Shown: in pieces, positions 31,585 through 40,284 of the stretch
Position numbering within the stretch: the stretch's first letter is position 1
Layout: the number at the start of each line of letters is the position of its first letter
NCBI GenBank assembly: GCA_947479055.1
Contig: CANJYE010000009.1
Span: 20,023 to 84,022 of the forward strand
DNA length: 64,000 nt
Reading direction: 5' to 3'
Source of the DNA: Erythrobacteraceae bacterium
Lineage (GTDB): Bacteria > Pseudomonadota > Alphaproteobacteria > Sphingomonadales > Sphingomonadaceae
Made by a program: the position numbers and the translations under genes
The notes under the pieces: generated by a model
The model's input: the letters and a program-made list of their open reading frames with translations, nothing else
Told to the model about the DNA's origin: nothing
Databases searched by the model: none

Positions 31585-34072
31585 TATTCTGCCGCTTGCG
31601 GCTCTTGTCATTGCGACTCCCGCTTTCGCTCAGGACCGGGCGATGGAGGTCGATGTCTCAGCGACGCGGCTGGACGATGCCGTGAGAGTGCTCGGCCGCC
31701 AGAGCGGCGCAAGCATCGGCTTCCATGACGCGCGCCTGGCCGGGCTGCAGGTCCAGCCGGTGCGAGGTCGGCTGACCACCGAAAAGGCGCTGAAGCGCAT
31801 GTTGCGCGACACCCCGTTGCAAGTTCGACGAGTGGCCCCGGCGACCTGGCTGATCGAGCCAAAGCCGAAGCGGGCGCGGCCCGTCACCATTGCCGCCGCG
31901 CCCGAACCGGTTGCGCGTGTCCCGTCAAGCTATGCCGAGACTGCTCCTCCCCGGCAGATCGTGGTGACCGGCACCAAGCGCGACGTCCCGCTGGGCGCCT
32001 ATCCCGGCGGGGTGCAGATCATCGACGGGGACAGCCTGTCAACCGCGGAGGCAAGGCACGGCTCCGATGCGATCGAGACGCGAGTGGCGAGCGTGGTCTC
32101 GACCCATCTTGGCCAGGGCCGCAACAAGCTGTTCATTCGCGGCATCGCGGATTCGAGCTTTGTCGGCCCAACGCAGGCCACGGTCGGCCAATATTGGGGC
32201 AACAGCCGCATCACCTACAGCGCGCCCGACCCGAGCCTGCGGCTCTATGACGTTGGCACGATCGAAGTGCTGGAAGGGCCGCAAGGCACGCTTTACGGCG
32301 CGGGATCGCTGGGTGGCGTGGTGCGGGTCGTGCCGCGCGCGCCCGACCTCGATGAGACCGGTGGCGGTGCCTGGGGCGGGGTGCAGGCGGTGCAGCACGG
32401 CAAACCGGGGGTCGATGGCGGCGGGGTTCTCAACCTGCCATTGGTGGAGGACCAACTTGGCATCAGGGCAGTGGCGTTCGGCTCGATCGAGGGCGGCTAC
32501 ATCGACGATCGCGGGCGCAAGCTGAACAATGTCAACGATGTCCGCACTATCGGCGGCCGCATGGCCCTGCGCTTCCAGTCTGACAGCGAACTGACCATCG
32601 ACGCCAATATGCTTGGCCAGCGGATCGACGGTGACGATAGCCAGTATGCCGACCGCACCGACGGCAAGCTCAGCCGGTCCAGCTCGATCGCGCAGCCCTA
32701 TCGCAATGATTTCTGGCTGGCCGATCTGGTCATCCGCAAGGAATGGGACGAGCTCGAACTGACATCCTCGCTGGGTTACGCCCGGCAATATGTGTTCGAG
32801 CGGTTCGAAGGCCCGGTGCTGACCAATCCGCAGGATTCGGTGCAGGCTCCGTTGATGGATGCGCCTTCGGCCGCGTTCAGTCAGGCCAATCACATCGAGA
32901 TGATCACGGCCGAAACGCGCCTCGCGCGCCGGGGCAGGAACGGGACCGGCTGGCTGATCGGGGTCAGCCTGCTGCGCAACGAGGCGCGGGTCAATCGCCT
33001 GATGGAGACCACCCCGGCCGGTATTCCGCTGGTCGGCATGCGCAACCGGGTGGAGGAGGCGACCTTGTATGGCGAGGCTTCGTTCGAGCCGCTCGACCAT
33101 TTCGTCGTCACTTTCGGCGGGCGGCTGACCCATTCGCGCCTCACTGGCAATTCGGAAGATGCGGTGGCGACCATTGCCTACAGCCGCGATCCCGGCGCGC
33201 GCGCGGCCCGCTCGGAGACGCGCCTGCTGCCCTCGGCAGCATTGGCCTGGCGCCCGGATGACAGCGTGACGCTCTACGCCCGTTACCAGCAGGGCTTTCG
33301 GCCCGGCGGGATTGCCGTCAGCCGCGAATATATACGCCGTTTCAAGGGCGACCGGGTCGAGACGGTCGAGGTCGGCGGGCGCTATCGTTCGCCCGATTTC
33401 GATATCGAGGCGACGGCTTCGTGGACCCGCTGGCAGGATATCCAGGCAGACCTGATCGACAGTTTCGGCTTTCCCACCACCGCGAATATCGGCGATGGCC
33501 GCATCCTGTCGGTCGGCGTTTCCGCCCGCTGGCGCCCGCTCGAAGGGCTGGAATTCGACGCTGCGCTCTATGCCAACAAGAGCAAGGTGACCCAGCCATC
33601 CCCGCTCGCGGTCAGCATTGCGAAGGCGCTCGATCCGGGCACCCAGGTTGGCTACGAGGCCGTGGTTGCAGGTGTTCCGGGCACCGGACTTGATCTTGGC
33701 GCGGGTGCCGCTCCGGCCGATTGGAAGCGCCTGCCCAATATCGCCGACCTGACGGGCCGCGTGGGCTTTTCCTACAACGCGCCGCTGACCCAGCGCTATG
33801 ACATCGATGTGAAGGGCTTTGCCCGCTACATCGGCAAGTCGACGCTGGGTATCGGCCCGATCCTGGGCCAGTTGCAGGGCGATTATGTCGATACCGGGCT
33901 CGAAGTCAGGGTCGGCAACAAGGGGCAGGGCGTCACACTTTCGCTCACCAACCTGTTCGATACCCGTGGCAACCGCTTCGCGCTCGGTTCGCCCTTCCTC
34001 GTGCGCGATCGCGACCAGATCACCCCGCTCCAGCCGCGCACCATCCGGCTCGGGTTCGACGCCGCGTTCTAG
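31568..34072 (+). CDS. TonB-dependent outer-membrane receptor with STN signalling domain
   Basis: This is an 834-residue outer-membrane receptor/transducer. A signal peptide ends APAFA near residue 21. An N-terminal STN domain follows (SATRLDDAVRVLGRQSGASIGFHDARL...LRDTPLQVRRV, residues 30-85). A TonB box-like QIVVTGTKR lies near residue 138, then the plug (LFIRGI...IEVLEGPQGTLYGAGSLGGVVRV) and the beta barrel, ending in a strand with terminal Phe (RLGFDAAF). The STN domain passes the ligand signal to the FecR-like protein encoded just upstream. The gene sits among catabolic genes, so the ligand may be the organic substrate of the cluster instead of an iron chelate. That is an inference from context only. 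Confidence 0.95.
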   Translation: MVRLPSILPLAALVIATPAFAQDRAMEVDVSATRLDDAVRVLGRQSGASIGFHDARLAGLQVQPVRGRLTTEKALKRMLRDTPLQVRRVAPATWLIEPKPKRARPVTIAAAPEPVARVPSSYAETAPPRQIVVTGTKRDVPLGAYPGGVQIIDGDSLSTAEARHGSDAIETRVASVVSTHLGQGRNKLFIRGIADSSFVGPTQATVGQYWGNSRITYSAPDPSLRLYDVGTIEVLEGPQGTLYGAGSLGGVVRVVPRAPDLDETGGGAWGGVQAVQHGKPGVDGGGVLNLPLVEDQLGIRAVAFGSIEGGYIDDRGRKLNNVNDVRTIGGRMALRFQSDSELTIDANMLGQRIDGDDSQYADRTDGKLSRSSSIAQPYRNDFWLADLVIRKEWDELELTSSLGYARQYVFERFEGPVLTNPQDSVQAPLMDAPSAAFSQANHIEMITAETRLARRGRNGTGWLIGVSLLRNEARVNRLMETTPAGIPLVGMRNRVEEATLYGEASFEPLDHFVVTFGGRLTHSRLTGNSEDAVATIAYSRDPGARAARSETRLLPSAALAWRPDDSVTLYARYQQGFRPGGIAVSREYIRRFKGDRVETVEVGGRYRSPDFDIEATASWTRWQDIQADLIDSFGFPTTANIGDGRILSVGVSARWRPLEGLEFDAALYANKSKVTQPSPLAVSIAKALDPGTQVGYEAVVAGVPGTGLDLGAGAAPADWKRLPNIADLTGRVGFSYNAPLTQRYDIDVKGFARYIGKSTLGIGPILGQLQGDYVDTGLEVRVGNKGQGVTLSLTNLFDTRGNRFALGSPFLVRDRDQITPLQPRTIRLGFDAAF

Positions 34073-34086
34073 CTGCGTATTGTTGC

Positions 34087-34104
34087 ACCTTGCATTGGCA
34101 AGGT
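34087..34104 (+). terminator. small hairpin after the receptor gene
   Basis: ACCTTGC-attg-GCAAGGT is a perfect 7-bp stem with a 4-nt loop, 15 bp after the receptor stop and 58 bp before the amidohydrolase start. It has no T-tract, so it could be an attenuating terminator, a processing site or an operator. Confidence 0.35.
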
Positions 34105-34162
34105 TCGAGTGGCAACCTGTCCATTCTTTGGACCATAAGCATACGAGACGAGGAGACCCCCG

Positions 34163-35410
34163 ATGGCTACCGCCCCCCAGATCGCCGTAAACCCCGAAAA
34201 CGAATGGCGCACCCGGACACCCGGGGCCGAAGGTTGGGAGCGCTCGGCCCGCCCGGATGCGGCGAACAAATACCTGATGATTTCGTGCGACGCGCATCTT
34301 GGCCCGCCGCCGGCGCTGTTCGCGCAGCGCATGGACGAGAAGTACCGTGCCCGTGTGCCCCGGATGGAAAAGGATGCCGATGGCGTGCGCTGGCTGGTGA
34401 TCGACGGCGCCCGTCCGACCCGCATTCTCGAGGAACCACTCCATGGCGAGGACGATTATCGTTCCAAGGCCGGGAGCTCGGGTGCGCTCGACGATCTTAC
34501 CTCGCATCTCGACAAGCGCATGGCCGACAACCGGCTCGATGGGATCGATGGCGAATTGGTGTTCCCCAACGGGGTCGCGCTGTTCGCCTACTGGACGCAT
34601 GACGCCGATTTCTCCGCCGCGCAGCTGCGCTGCTACAACGACTGGGCGGCCGAGGCGACGCGCGACTATCGCGACACGATGAATGTCGCGGCCGGCATCG
34701 CCACAGCCAATGTCGATGTGGCCGTGGCCGAAGTGCAGCGGGTGGCCAAGTTGGGCTACCGCACGGTGCTGCTGCCTAACAAGCCGGTGTTCGGTTCCAA
34801 GGACGTGGCCGACAACAATTACAATCTGCCGGTGTTCGATCCGCTGTGGGCGGCGATCCAGGAAGCGGACCTTGCGGTTACCTTCCACGTTTCCACCGGC
34901 AACGATCCGCGCGGCGCGCGCGGCAATGGCGGGGCGATCATCAACTACGTCGTCCATTCCCTCTCGCCCACGATCGAACCGATCGTCAGCGTCTGCGCTT
35001 CGGGCGTGTTCGACCGCTTCCCCGGCCTGCGCTTCGCCACGATCGAGGCCGGCGCGGGCTTCGTGCCGTGGATGCTCGATTGCATGGACGAAGCCTATCG
35101 CAAGCATCACATGTGGGTCCGCCCCAAACTGAAGCATGGGTTGCCGAGCGATTATTTCCGCGAGCATTGCGCCGCCGAATTTGCCGAGGACCGTTCGGCG
35201 ATGTGGGCGATTGAGGAATTCGGGCTGCAGAACAACATGATGTGGGGCAATGATTACCCCCATCATGAAGGTACCTTCCCGCATTCCGCCGAAGCGATCG
35301 AGCGGCAGATGGGCGGCCTCAAGGAAGAAACCCGCGCCAAGGTGCTGGGGTTGAACGCCGCCAAGATGTTCCGCTTCGATATCCCGGATCGCTACAAGGA
35401 CGCCGTCTAA
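34163..35410 (+). CDS. amidohydrolase_2-family metal-dependent hydrolase/decarboxylase
   Basis: This is a 415-residue TIM-barrel protein of the Amidohydrolase_2/ACMSD-like group. The N-terminal metal motif is ISCDAHLGPP (D-x-H) near residue 40. Mid-barrel His is in VTFHVSTG, and the C-terminal Asp is in WGNDYPHHEGTFP. This arrangement (GNDYPH..G) is common in uncharacterised amidohydrolases of sphingomonad and mycobacterial catabolic clusters; the group includes decarboxylases and C-C or ester hydrolases. The start is ATG 34163 with GACGAGGAGA upstream. It may be expressed with the TonB receptor or from its own promoter in the 90-bp gap. The stop overlaps the convergent SDR gene by 4 bp. Confidence 0.9.
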   Translation: MATAPQIAVNPENEWRTRTPGAEGWERSARPDAANKYLMISCDAHLGPPPALFAQRMDEKYRARVPRMEKDADGVRWLVIDGARPTRILEEPLHGEDDYRSKAGSSGALDDLTSHLDKRMADNRLDGIDGELVFPNGVALFAYWTHDADFSAAQLRCYNDWAAEATRDYRDTMNVAAGIATANVDVAVAEVQRVAKLGYRTVLLPNKPVFGSKDVADNNYNLPVFDPLWAAIQEADLAVTFHVSTGNDPRGARGNGGAIINYVVHSLSPTIEPIVSVCASGVFDRFPGLRFATIEAGAGFVPWMLDCMDEAYRKHHMWVRPKLKHGLPSDYFREHCAAEFAEDRSAMWAIEEFGLQNNMMWGNDYPHHEGTFPHSAEAIERQMGGLKEETRAKVLGLNAAKMFRFDIPDRYKDAV

Positions 35411-36195
35411 AGCCGCAGTCCGCCCGACGCCGCGATCCACTGACCTGTGATCCAGCGGCCGTCGGGCGAGACCAGCAGCGCGACCGCGTCGGCAATATCC
35501 TCAGGCTGGCCCAAACGGCCCAGTGCGGTCAGCGCGCGCAGCGCGTCGAGCTGGCCTTCGTTGCCGGCCAGCGGGGCGCTCATGTCGGTTTCGACCAGCC
35601 CAGGCATGATCGTGTTGACGGTGATCCCGCGTGGCCCGAGGTGCTGGGCAAGAGCCAGCGTCAGGCTGTTGAGCGCGCCCTTGGTGGCGGTGTAGAGCAA
35701 GTGCGCCGGATTGGCACGGGTGGCCGACAGCGAAGTGATGGTGACGATCCGGCCTCCGTCGCGCATCCGCGCCGCCCCCGCCTGCGTGATGTAGAAAGTG
35801 CCCTTGATATTGGCATCGACAATGCGGTCCACATCGTCCGCTTGCAGCGTTTCAAGCAAACCCAATCCGGGCACGGCGGCATTGTTGACCAGGATGTCGA
35901 GCCCGTTGCTGCCCGTCCGCTCGGCCAGCAGGTGGTCGATACCTTCGAACATCGCGGCGATACCATGCGGATCGGCCAGGTCGCAGCGGACCGGGATGGC
36001 ATTGCCGCCCTGCGCCGCGATTTCCGCTACCAGCGTTTCAGCCCTGCCGCGGCTGGTGGCATAATGGACAAGCACCCGCGCGCCGTCTCCGGCGAGCCGC
36101 CGGGCAATCGCCGCGCCGATCCCGCGCGAGGCACCGGTGACCAGCGCGACCTTGCCAGCAAGCGGGCGCGACGGGGTGGTGCTGGTCATGGCCAC
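35407..36195 (-). CDS. short-chain dehydrogenase/reductase (FabG-like)
   Basis: This is a 262-residue classical SDR. The cofactor motif is VTGASRGIGAAIARRLA near residue 19. NNAAV follows, then catalytic Ser in ITSLSAT, and YTATK with Tyr and Lys. MPGLVETDM and the C-terminal GRWITGQWIAASGG are as in 3-oxoacyl-ACP reductase-like proteins. The role is oxidation or reduction of a hydroxy or keto group. Starts at 36195 or 36189 are possible. It is divergent from the MarR gene (110 bp), which may regulate it. Confidence 0.92.
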   Translation of the reverse strand: MAMTSTTPSRPLAGKVALVTGASRGIGAAIARRLAGDGARVLVHYATSRGRAETLVAEIAAQGGNAIPVRCDLADPHGIAAMFEGIDHLLAERTGSNGLDILVNNAAVPGLGLLETLQADDVDRIVDANIKGTFYITQAGAARMRDGGRIVTITSLSATRANPAHLLYTATKGALNSLTLALAQHLGPRGITVNTIMPGLVETDMSAPLAGNEGQLDALRALTALGRLGQPEDIADAVALLVSPDGRWITGQWIAASGGLRL

Positions 36196-36305
36196 ATGAA
36201 CTCCTCGCCTGTCGCGCTTTGCGGATTGGGGAACCTGTTGGAGCGGCGTAGTCTTTGCGCGCGGAGTAGGCTAGAGCTTGCCGGTCACGAAAGTCGGGAG
36301 GGGGC

Positions 36306-36812
36306 ATGACCAGCAAAGGCGAAGAGATTGATCATGCCCAGCGCAGGGTGGAGCGGGAAGGCCCGTTCCTGCTCGGCTACCTGATTCATGATGTGTCGCG
36401 ACTGCGCTTCCGCTTTTTCGACCGGATCTACCGCAACCGGGGCTTCACCCGTTCGCAGTGGTGGACGCTGGGCAATATCAGCCTTCAGGGCAAGGATGGC
36501 GTCTCGCAAGGGGAGCTCGCCCGGACGATGGACGTCAAGAAGGCCATGATGGGGGCGATGATCGACCAGCTGGAAGAAGCCGGGCTGGTCCGCCGGGTCG
36601 CTGGCGAGGAAGATCGCCGCGTCAAGAAGATCAGGATAACCGAAGAAGGCCAGGCGCTGTCGCAGCAGATGTTCGAACACGTCAAGGACGCCACGCCCCG
36701 TTTTCACGACCAGATCAGCGAGGAGGATCTGGCGATCACCCTCAGAACGCTGAAGAAGATCCGCGCCAATATCCGCGCGGTGTTGCGCGACGATGGGGAT
36801 TGTCCAGGCTGA
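36306..36812 (+). CDS. MarR-family transcriptional regulator
   Basis: This is a 168-residue winged-helix regulator. The DNA-binding part reads GVSQGELARTMDVKKAMMGAMIDQLEEAGLV (about residues 66-96), followed by the wing RRVAGEEDRRVKKIRITEEG with the conserved D-x-R. Flanking helices form the dimer interface. MarR proteins usually repress and respond to small aromatic or phenolic ligands. It is divergent from an SDR gene and convergent with the DUF1214 gene (11 bp apart). The SDR and perhaps the downstream P450/SnoaL genes are candidate targets. Confidence 0.92.
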   Translation: MTSKGEEIDHAQRRVEREGPFLLGYLIHDVSRLRFRFFDRIYRNRGFTRSQWWTLGNISLQGKDGVSQGELARTMDVKKAMMGAMIDQLEEAGLVRRVAGEEDRRVKKIRITEEGQALSQQMFEHVKDATPRFHDQISEEDLAITLRTLKKIRANIRAVLRDDGDCPG

Positions 36813-36823
36813 AGGCGTGATCT

Positions 36824-38059
36824 TCAGTCCGGCGCCCGCCCTCCACTGACAATCGCGTCTTCCGGTTTCAGCCCGGCAAGGCCGCTGCGCTTCAGTTCAT
36901 CCAGCTTGACGCGATGGATTTTGATCACCGGCGGATCGCCCTCGGTATGGATCAGCCGCGAGCTCCACACGCCGCGCTGGTGGCCGTAGCTGTCGACCCA
37001 GCGAGCGCCGATGCCGGGGTCTGCGTCTGCCAGCACAAACAGCACCGAACCGTCCGGTTCCAGCATCGTTCCGCCATCGTTGAGATAGCCCTGCCGCTCG
37101 GCATAATTGTCGAGGTTTTCCTGCCAGATGTTGCAGACCTGCCAGGTCCAGAAGCGGCAGGGCGGGGGGGTGAAGCGCACCACCAGCGCTTCGTCGCGGT
37201 CCTTGAACCAGCTGCCGAAGCCGTGGTGCCGCCGGTCGGGCACGCCGCCGTTGGAAAGATAGGTCGCCTGGCTGTAGGTGATGGCGTTGGGCCGGCGGGA
37301 TAGGTTGTCCTGCCACCAGCTGCGGATCAGTTCGGCATAGCCCAGCACTGCCTGCGCTGATTTAGCCAGCATGCGGCTGAGGTCGGCCGGATCGACCGGC
37401 TGCGGCGGGCCGCCATCGATCCGCTCGATCTGCATGGTCGCGCGTTCGACCCCGTCCCAGCTGTGATAATGCGTCCGCACCAGCAGTCCAACGCATTCCG
37501 GGCTGGTCGGCAGCCAGTCCCGAGCACCCTCCGGGCCATCGGCGGGCTTGTTCCGGCTGACGATGATTTCGAAATTGCCGTCGGCGTCGAAATGCATGTC
37601 ATCGGACAGCAGCGTGCCCACGGCAGGCAGCCAGGCGGGATCGAATTCCTTTAGCCCCGCCACCCCGGCATCGGCCCAGTTGCGCGCGCCGTAATCTGCG
37701 GGCTGGCTGTGCTTCCACGCCATGAAGACGATGTAGGGGCAATCCTTGCGGTTGCCGGTCAGGCGGTAATCATGGGCCGGATCGAATTCGGCGAAGATCT
37801 GGTCCTGCATCGGCGAAGTGCAGTTGATGGTGTGGCGCCAGGCCATGTCGACCAGCGCCAGCCGGCTCGGATCGCCCGCCTCGACATAGCGTTCCAGCAT
37901 CCCGCGCAGGTAGCGCGACAGGCAGCGATACCATTCGGTCTTGTCGAGATCGTCCACATCGGGGAACTGTTCGATGATCTGCCCGGTGGTTTTCAGGACC
38001 TCGCAGAAATCATTCCAGGCTTGCCCGCTGAGCAGGCGCTCTGCTGCCGGATCGGTCAT
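36824..38059 (-). CDS. DUF1214-domain protein
   Basis: This is a 411-residue protein with a C-terminal DUF1214 region (FWTWQVCNIWQENLDNYAE, then NDGGTMLEPDGSVLFVLADAD, with conserved Trp, Gly and Asp residues) and a unique N-terminal half. DUF1214/DUF1254 proteins are beta-rich. They are found both as envelope proteins and in catabolic clusters; their biochemical role is unknown. No signal peptide or membrane segment is visible, so it should be cytoplasmic. It follows the P450 gene on the same strand (74 bp), suggesting joint expression. Several His and Trp residues in the central region (THYHSWDG, RRHHGFGSWF) could bind a metal or ligand, but that is speculation. Confidence 0.82.
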   Translation of the reverse strand: MTDPAAERLLSGQAWNDFCEVLKTTGQIIEQFPDVDDLDKTEWYRCLSRYLRGMLERYVEAGDPSRLALVDMAWRHTINCTSPMQDQIFAEFDPAHDYRLTGNRKDCPYIVFMAWKHSQPADYGARNWADAGVAGLKEFDPAWLPAVGTLLSDDMHFDADGNFEIIVSRNKPADGPEGARDWLPTSPECVGLLVRTHYHSWDGVERATMQIERIDGGPPQPVDPADLSRMLAKSAQAVLGYAELIRSWWQDNLSRRPNAITYSQATYLSNGGVPDRRHHGFGSWFKDRDEALVVRFTPPPCRFWTWQVCNIWQENLDNYAERQGYLNDGGTMLEPDGSVLFVLADADPGIGARWVDSYGHQRGVWSSRLIHTEGDPPVIKIHRVKLDELKRSGLAGLKPEDAIVSGGRAPD

Positions 38060-38133
38060 CGCATTCTCCCGTCAATTCTCTTGCCTGAGGAGACTAACCT
38101 CTGTCCCCGGCCGCGTCCATTGGCGGTCTATGC

Positions 38134-39399
38134 TCAGGATATGCGCTGACCGGGCCGAAACTTGATCGTGACTGCACGCAGCGAATGGGCGAGGATGTGG
38201 AAGTCGCGGCGGAAGTCGGAATGGACTTCGTCAATCACGGGATCGTCCAGCCGCGCGCTCATCTTGGCGACCGCGATGATTGTCTCGCGCCGGGCCAGCA
38301 GATTGCCGATGCAGTGATGGACGCCCGAACCGAACGTCAGGTTCTGCCGCGCCTTGCGCCGGGTGATGTCAAAGCGGTCCGCATCCTCGAACACGGCCTC
38401 GTCGCGATTGGCCGAATCGAAGCGGACATTGATCACCGCGCCCTTGGGTATCGCTGTCCCGCCGATCTGTGTGTCTTGCGCGGCAATCCGCCAGATCGAG
38501 GTCGCGGTCGAATGATGGCGCAGCGCCTCTTCCACCGCGTCGGTGGCGAGCGAGGGATCGGCCCGGACCATCGCCAGCTGTTCCGGATGGCGGATCAGCA
38601 GCGCCATGGTGGCGACAATATTGGCGCGGGTGGTCTCGTTGCCTGCAAACATCATCTCGTGGAGGAAGGAGACCGCTTCCTGATCGGTCAGCGCCCGGCC
38701 ATCGACCCTGGACATCAGCACGCGCGACATCAGGTCGTCGCCCGGCTGGGCGCGCAGCTTCTGCACCAGTTCCTGAAGGAAGCGGATCATCCCGGCCAGT
38801 TCGCGCGCGTCGGCCACTTCCTGCTCCGGCGTCAGCATGTGGGAGATGCGCCGCGCGCCTGCCGAGGTCCAGCGATAGGCCTGCGGCCACAGGGCTTCGT
38901 CCAGCCCCATCACTCCCAGGATCGCGCCCAGCGTGAAGGGAATGGCGAAATCGCCATAGAGATCGCAAGTGCCGCTTTGGATGAAACAGTCGATCAGCCG
39001 GTCGGCCGCGGCCTCCAGCCGCTGCACCTGGCGGTTGACAGCGCTGACAGTGAAGGCCGGTGCCACCAGTTCGCGCAGCCGGGCATGTTCGGGATCGTCA
39101 CGCGTCAGCAGGAACGAGCCGTGCAGGGCATAGTCGAAGCCCGTTTCGGCAATGATCGCGGCGGCTTCGGCGTTGCCGGTGGCTGGCCGCAGGATGTTGG
39201 CATAATCGTTGGAAAAATCGGTTGGCCGGTCGAGCACATCCTTGATCAGGGCGTAGGTCGTGACAACGTAGATTTCCATCCCGGCCTGGTTGCGGGTGAG
39301 GAACACCGGAGAGGTGGCGCGGGCATCGCGCAATTCGGTGAGCGGGTTGAGCACCGTCTCGTCGTCATAGAAATGCGCTCTGGTCGCGGTGCCTGTCAT
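38134..39399 (-). CDS. cytochrome P450
   Basis: This is a 421-residue soluble P450, a second family different from the one at 17424. The I-helix motif is FAGNETTRANI near residue 252, E-x-x-R lies in EEALRHHST, and the heme loop LTFGSGVHHCIGNLLARRE is near residue 350 with Cys as heme ligand. The start is ATG 39399 with AGGGGATCATCG upstream; 14 further codons upstream are open but lack protein features. No redox partner is encoded nearby. The SnoaL-like gene lies upstream (87 bp) and the DUF1214 gene downstream on the same strand, so the three probably form a transcription unit. The substrate is unknown. Confidence 0.94.
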   Translation of the reverse strand: MTGTATRAHFYDDETVLNPLTELRDARATSPVFLTRNQAGMEIYVVTTYALIKDVLDRPTDFSNDYANILRPATGNAEAAAIIAETGFDYALHGSFLLTRDDPEHARLRELVAPAFTVSAVNRQVQRLEAAADRLIDCFIQSGTCDLYGDFAIPFTLGAILGVMGLDEALWPQAYRWTSAGARRISHMLTPEQEVADARELAGMIRFLQELVQKLRAQPGDDLMSRVLMSRVDGRALTDQEAVSFLHEMMFAGNETTRANIVATMALLIRHPEQLAMVRADPSLATDAVEEALRHHSTATSIWRIAAQDTQIGGTAIPKGAVINVRFDSANRDEAVFEDADRFDITRRKARQNLTFGSGVHHCIGNLLARRETIIAVAKMSARLDDPVIDEVHSDFRRDFHILAHSLRAVTIKFRPGQRIS

Positions 39400-39486
39400 C
39401 GATGATCCCCTCGTTGTCCTGTTCGCCCGGGAATATCGCACGAAACCGGGCCTGTCTTGATGGCAGCGGACAAATCTCGCGCTGAA

Positions 39487-39978
39487 TCAGTCCGCCGCCA
39501 TCCAGTTCGCCGCCAGGGTCTGCCCGGCCGGGCCGCGATTGTCCCACAGCAGCTTGATCCTGCGTTCGCGGATGCGCCAGCCGGCGGGGGTGCGAACCAT
39601 CGCATCGGCATAGGTCCCGCCGATCACCACATCGGTGACGGCATCGGTCTTCCCGAAGATCGCGTCGCAGGCTTCGCTGTTGGGTCCTGCCGGCACGCGG
39701 TGGAAGCCAATGAAATAGGACTGCGCCTGCGCGCTGTCGCCGTCCACGCTGACGAGCGTGTTCAGCAGGAAATGTTGGGTACGGATTTCCTGCATGATCG
39801 CTTCGACAAAAGCGCAATAGCCCTCTACCCCGAGCGGTTCCAGCAGGGTGATATCGGCATTCGCCGCGAACACCCGCTGGCGCAGTGCCGCCGTATCGGC
39901 CGCATCGATTGCGTGCATATAGGCATTGAGGGTCTGGATCACTTCGAGCTTGTCGAGCGATGGGTCTGGCGTGCTCAT
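39487..39978 (-). CDS. SnoaL/NTF2-like fold protein
   Basis: This is a 163-residue protein with the cone-shaped NTF2-like fold: N-terminal helix (DKLEVIQTLNAYMHAIDAAD), the FAANADITLLEP strand, then TQHFLLNTLVSVDGDSAQAQSYF and the final strands GWRIRERRIKLLWDNRG. Family members include SnoaL cyclases, limonene-epoxide hydrolases, ketosteroid isomerases and ring-hydroxylating dioxygenase beta subunits. The SnoaL-like assignment is from the R-x-x-G/GTYADAMVR-x-x-GWRI pattern. It may isomerise or hydrate an intermediate near the P450 step. It is the gene closest to the tRNA and ends the accessory region. Confidence 0.82.
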   Translation of the reverse strand: MSTPDPSLDKLEVIQTLNAYMHAIDAADTAALRQRVFAANADITLLEPLGVEGYCAFVEAIMQEIRTQHFLLNTLVSVDGDSAQAQSYFIGFHRVPAGPNSEACDAIFGKTDAVTDVVIGGTYADAMVRTPAGWRIRERRIKLLWDNRGPAGQTLAANWMAAD

Positions 39979-40103
39979 CCGGTGTCTCCCGCTGTTGTTG
40001 CGGTCAACCTAGGCGCGAGCGGCCCGGCGCGAAAGAGGCTGCGCGCTGCCGACAGCGACGATGCGCGGGGGTGGCGGTTTCGGGGTGGCTGCGAACAGGC
40101 AAA

Positions 40104-40180
40104 TGGTGCCCGGGGACGGAATCGAACCGCCGACACCATGATTTTCAGTCATGTGCTCTACCAACTGAGCTACCCGGGCA
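40104..40180 (-). tRNA. tRNA-Phe (GAA)
   Basis: This 77-nt sequence on the minus strand folds as a tRNA. The acceptor arms are TGCCCGG/CCGGGCA followed by an encoded CCA. The D arm contains AGCTCAGTTGGTAGAGC, the anticodon loop is CTGAAAA (anticodon GAA), and the T arm is GGCGGTTCGATTCCGTC. The 3' end points toward the catabolic region at lower coordinates. Confidence 0.97.
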
Positions 40181-40284
40181 TCGCTGCGGCGTCGGCCTCG
40201 TGACATGGTGCGTCAAAGGTCGGCGAGCGACAGGAGAGCGCGCCTATGGCGTGGCTGCGCCGGGTTGACAAGGGGGAATTGAAA

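Noticed and set aside
32039..35440. A 1,133-codon open frame on the minus strand
   Set aside because: It runs antisense through the TonB receptor and amidohydrolase genes, has no ribosome site, and its translation is His/Arg/Gly/Asp-rich with no motif. It is a codon-bias shadow of high-GC genes.
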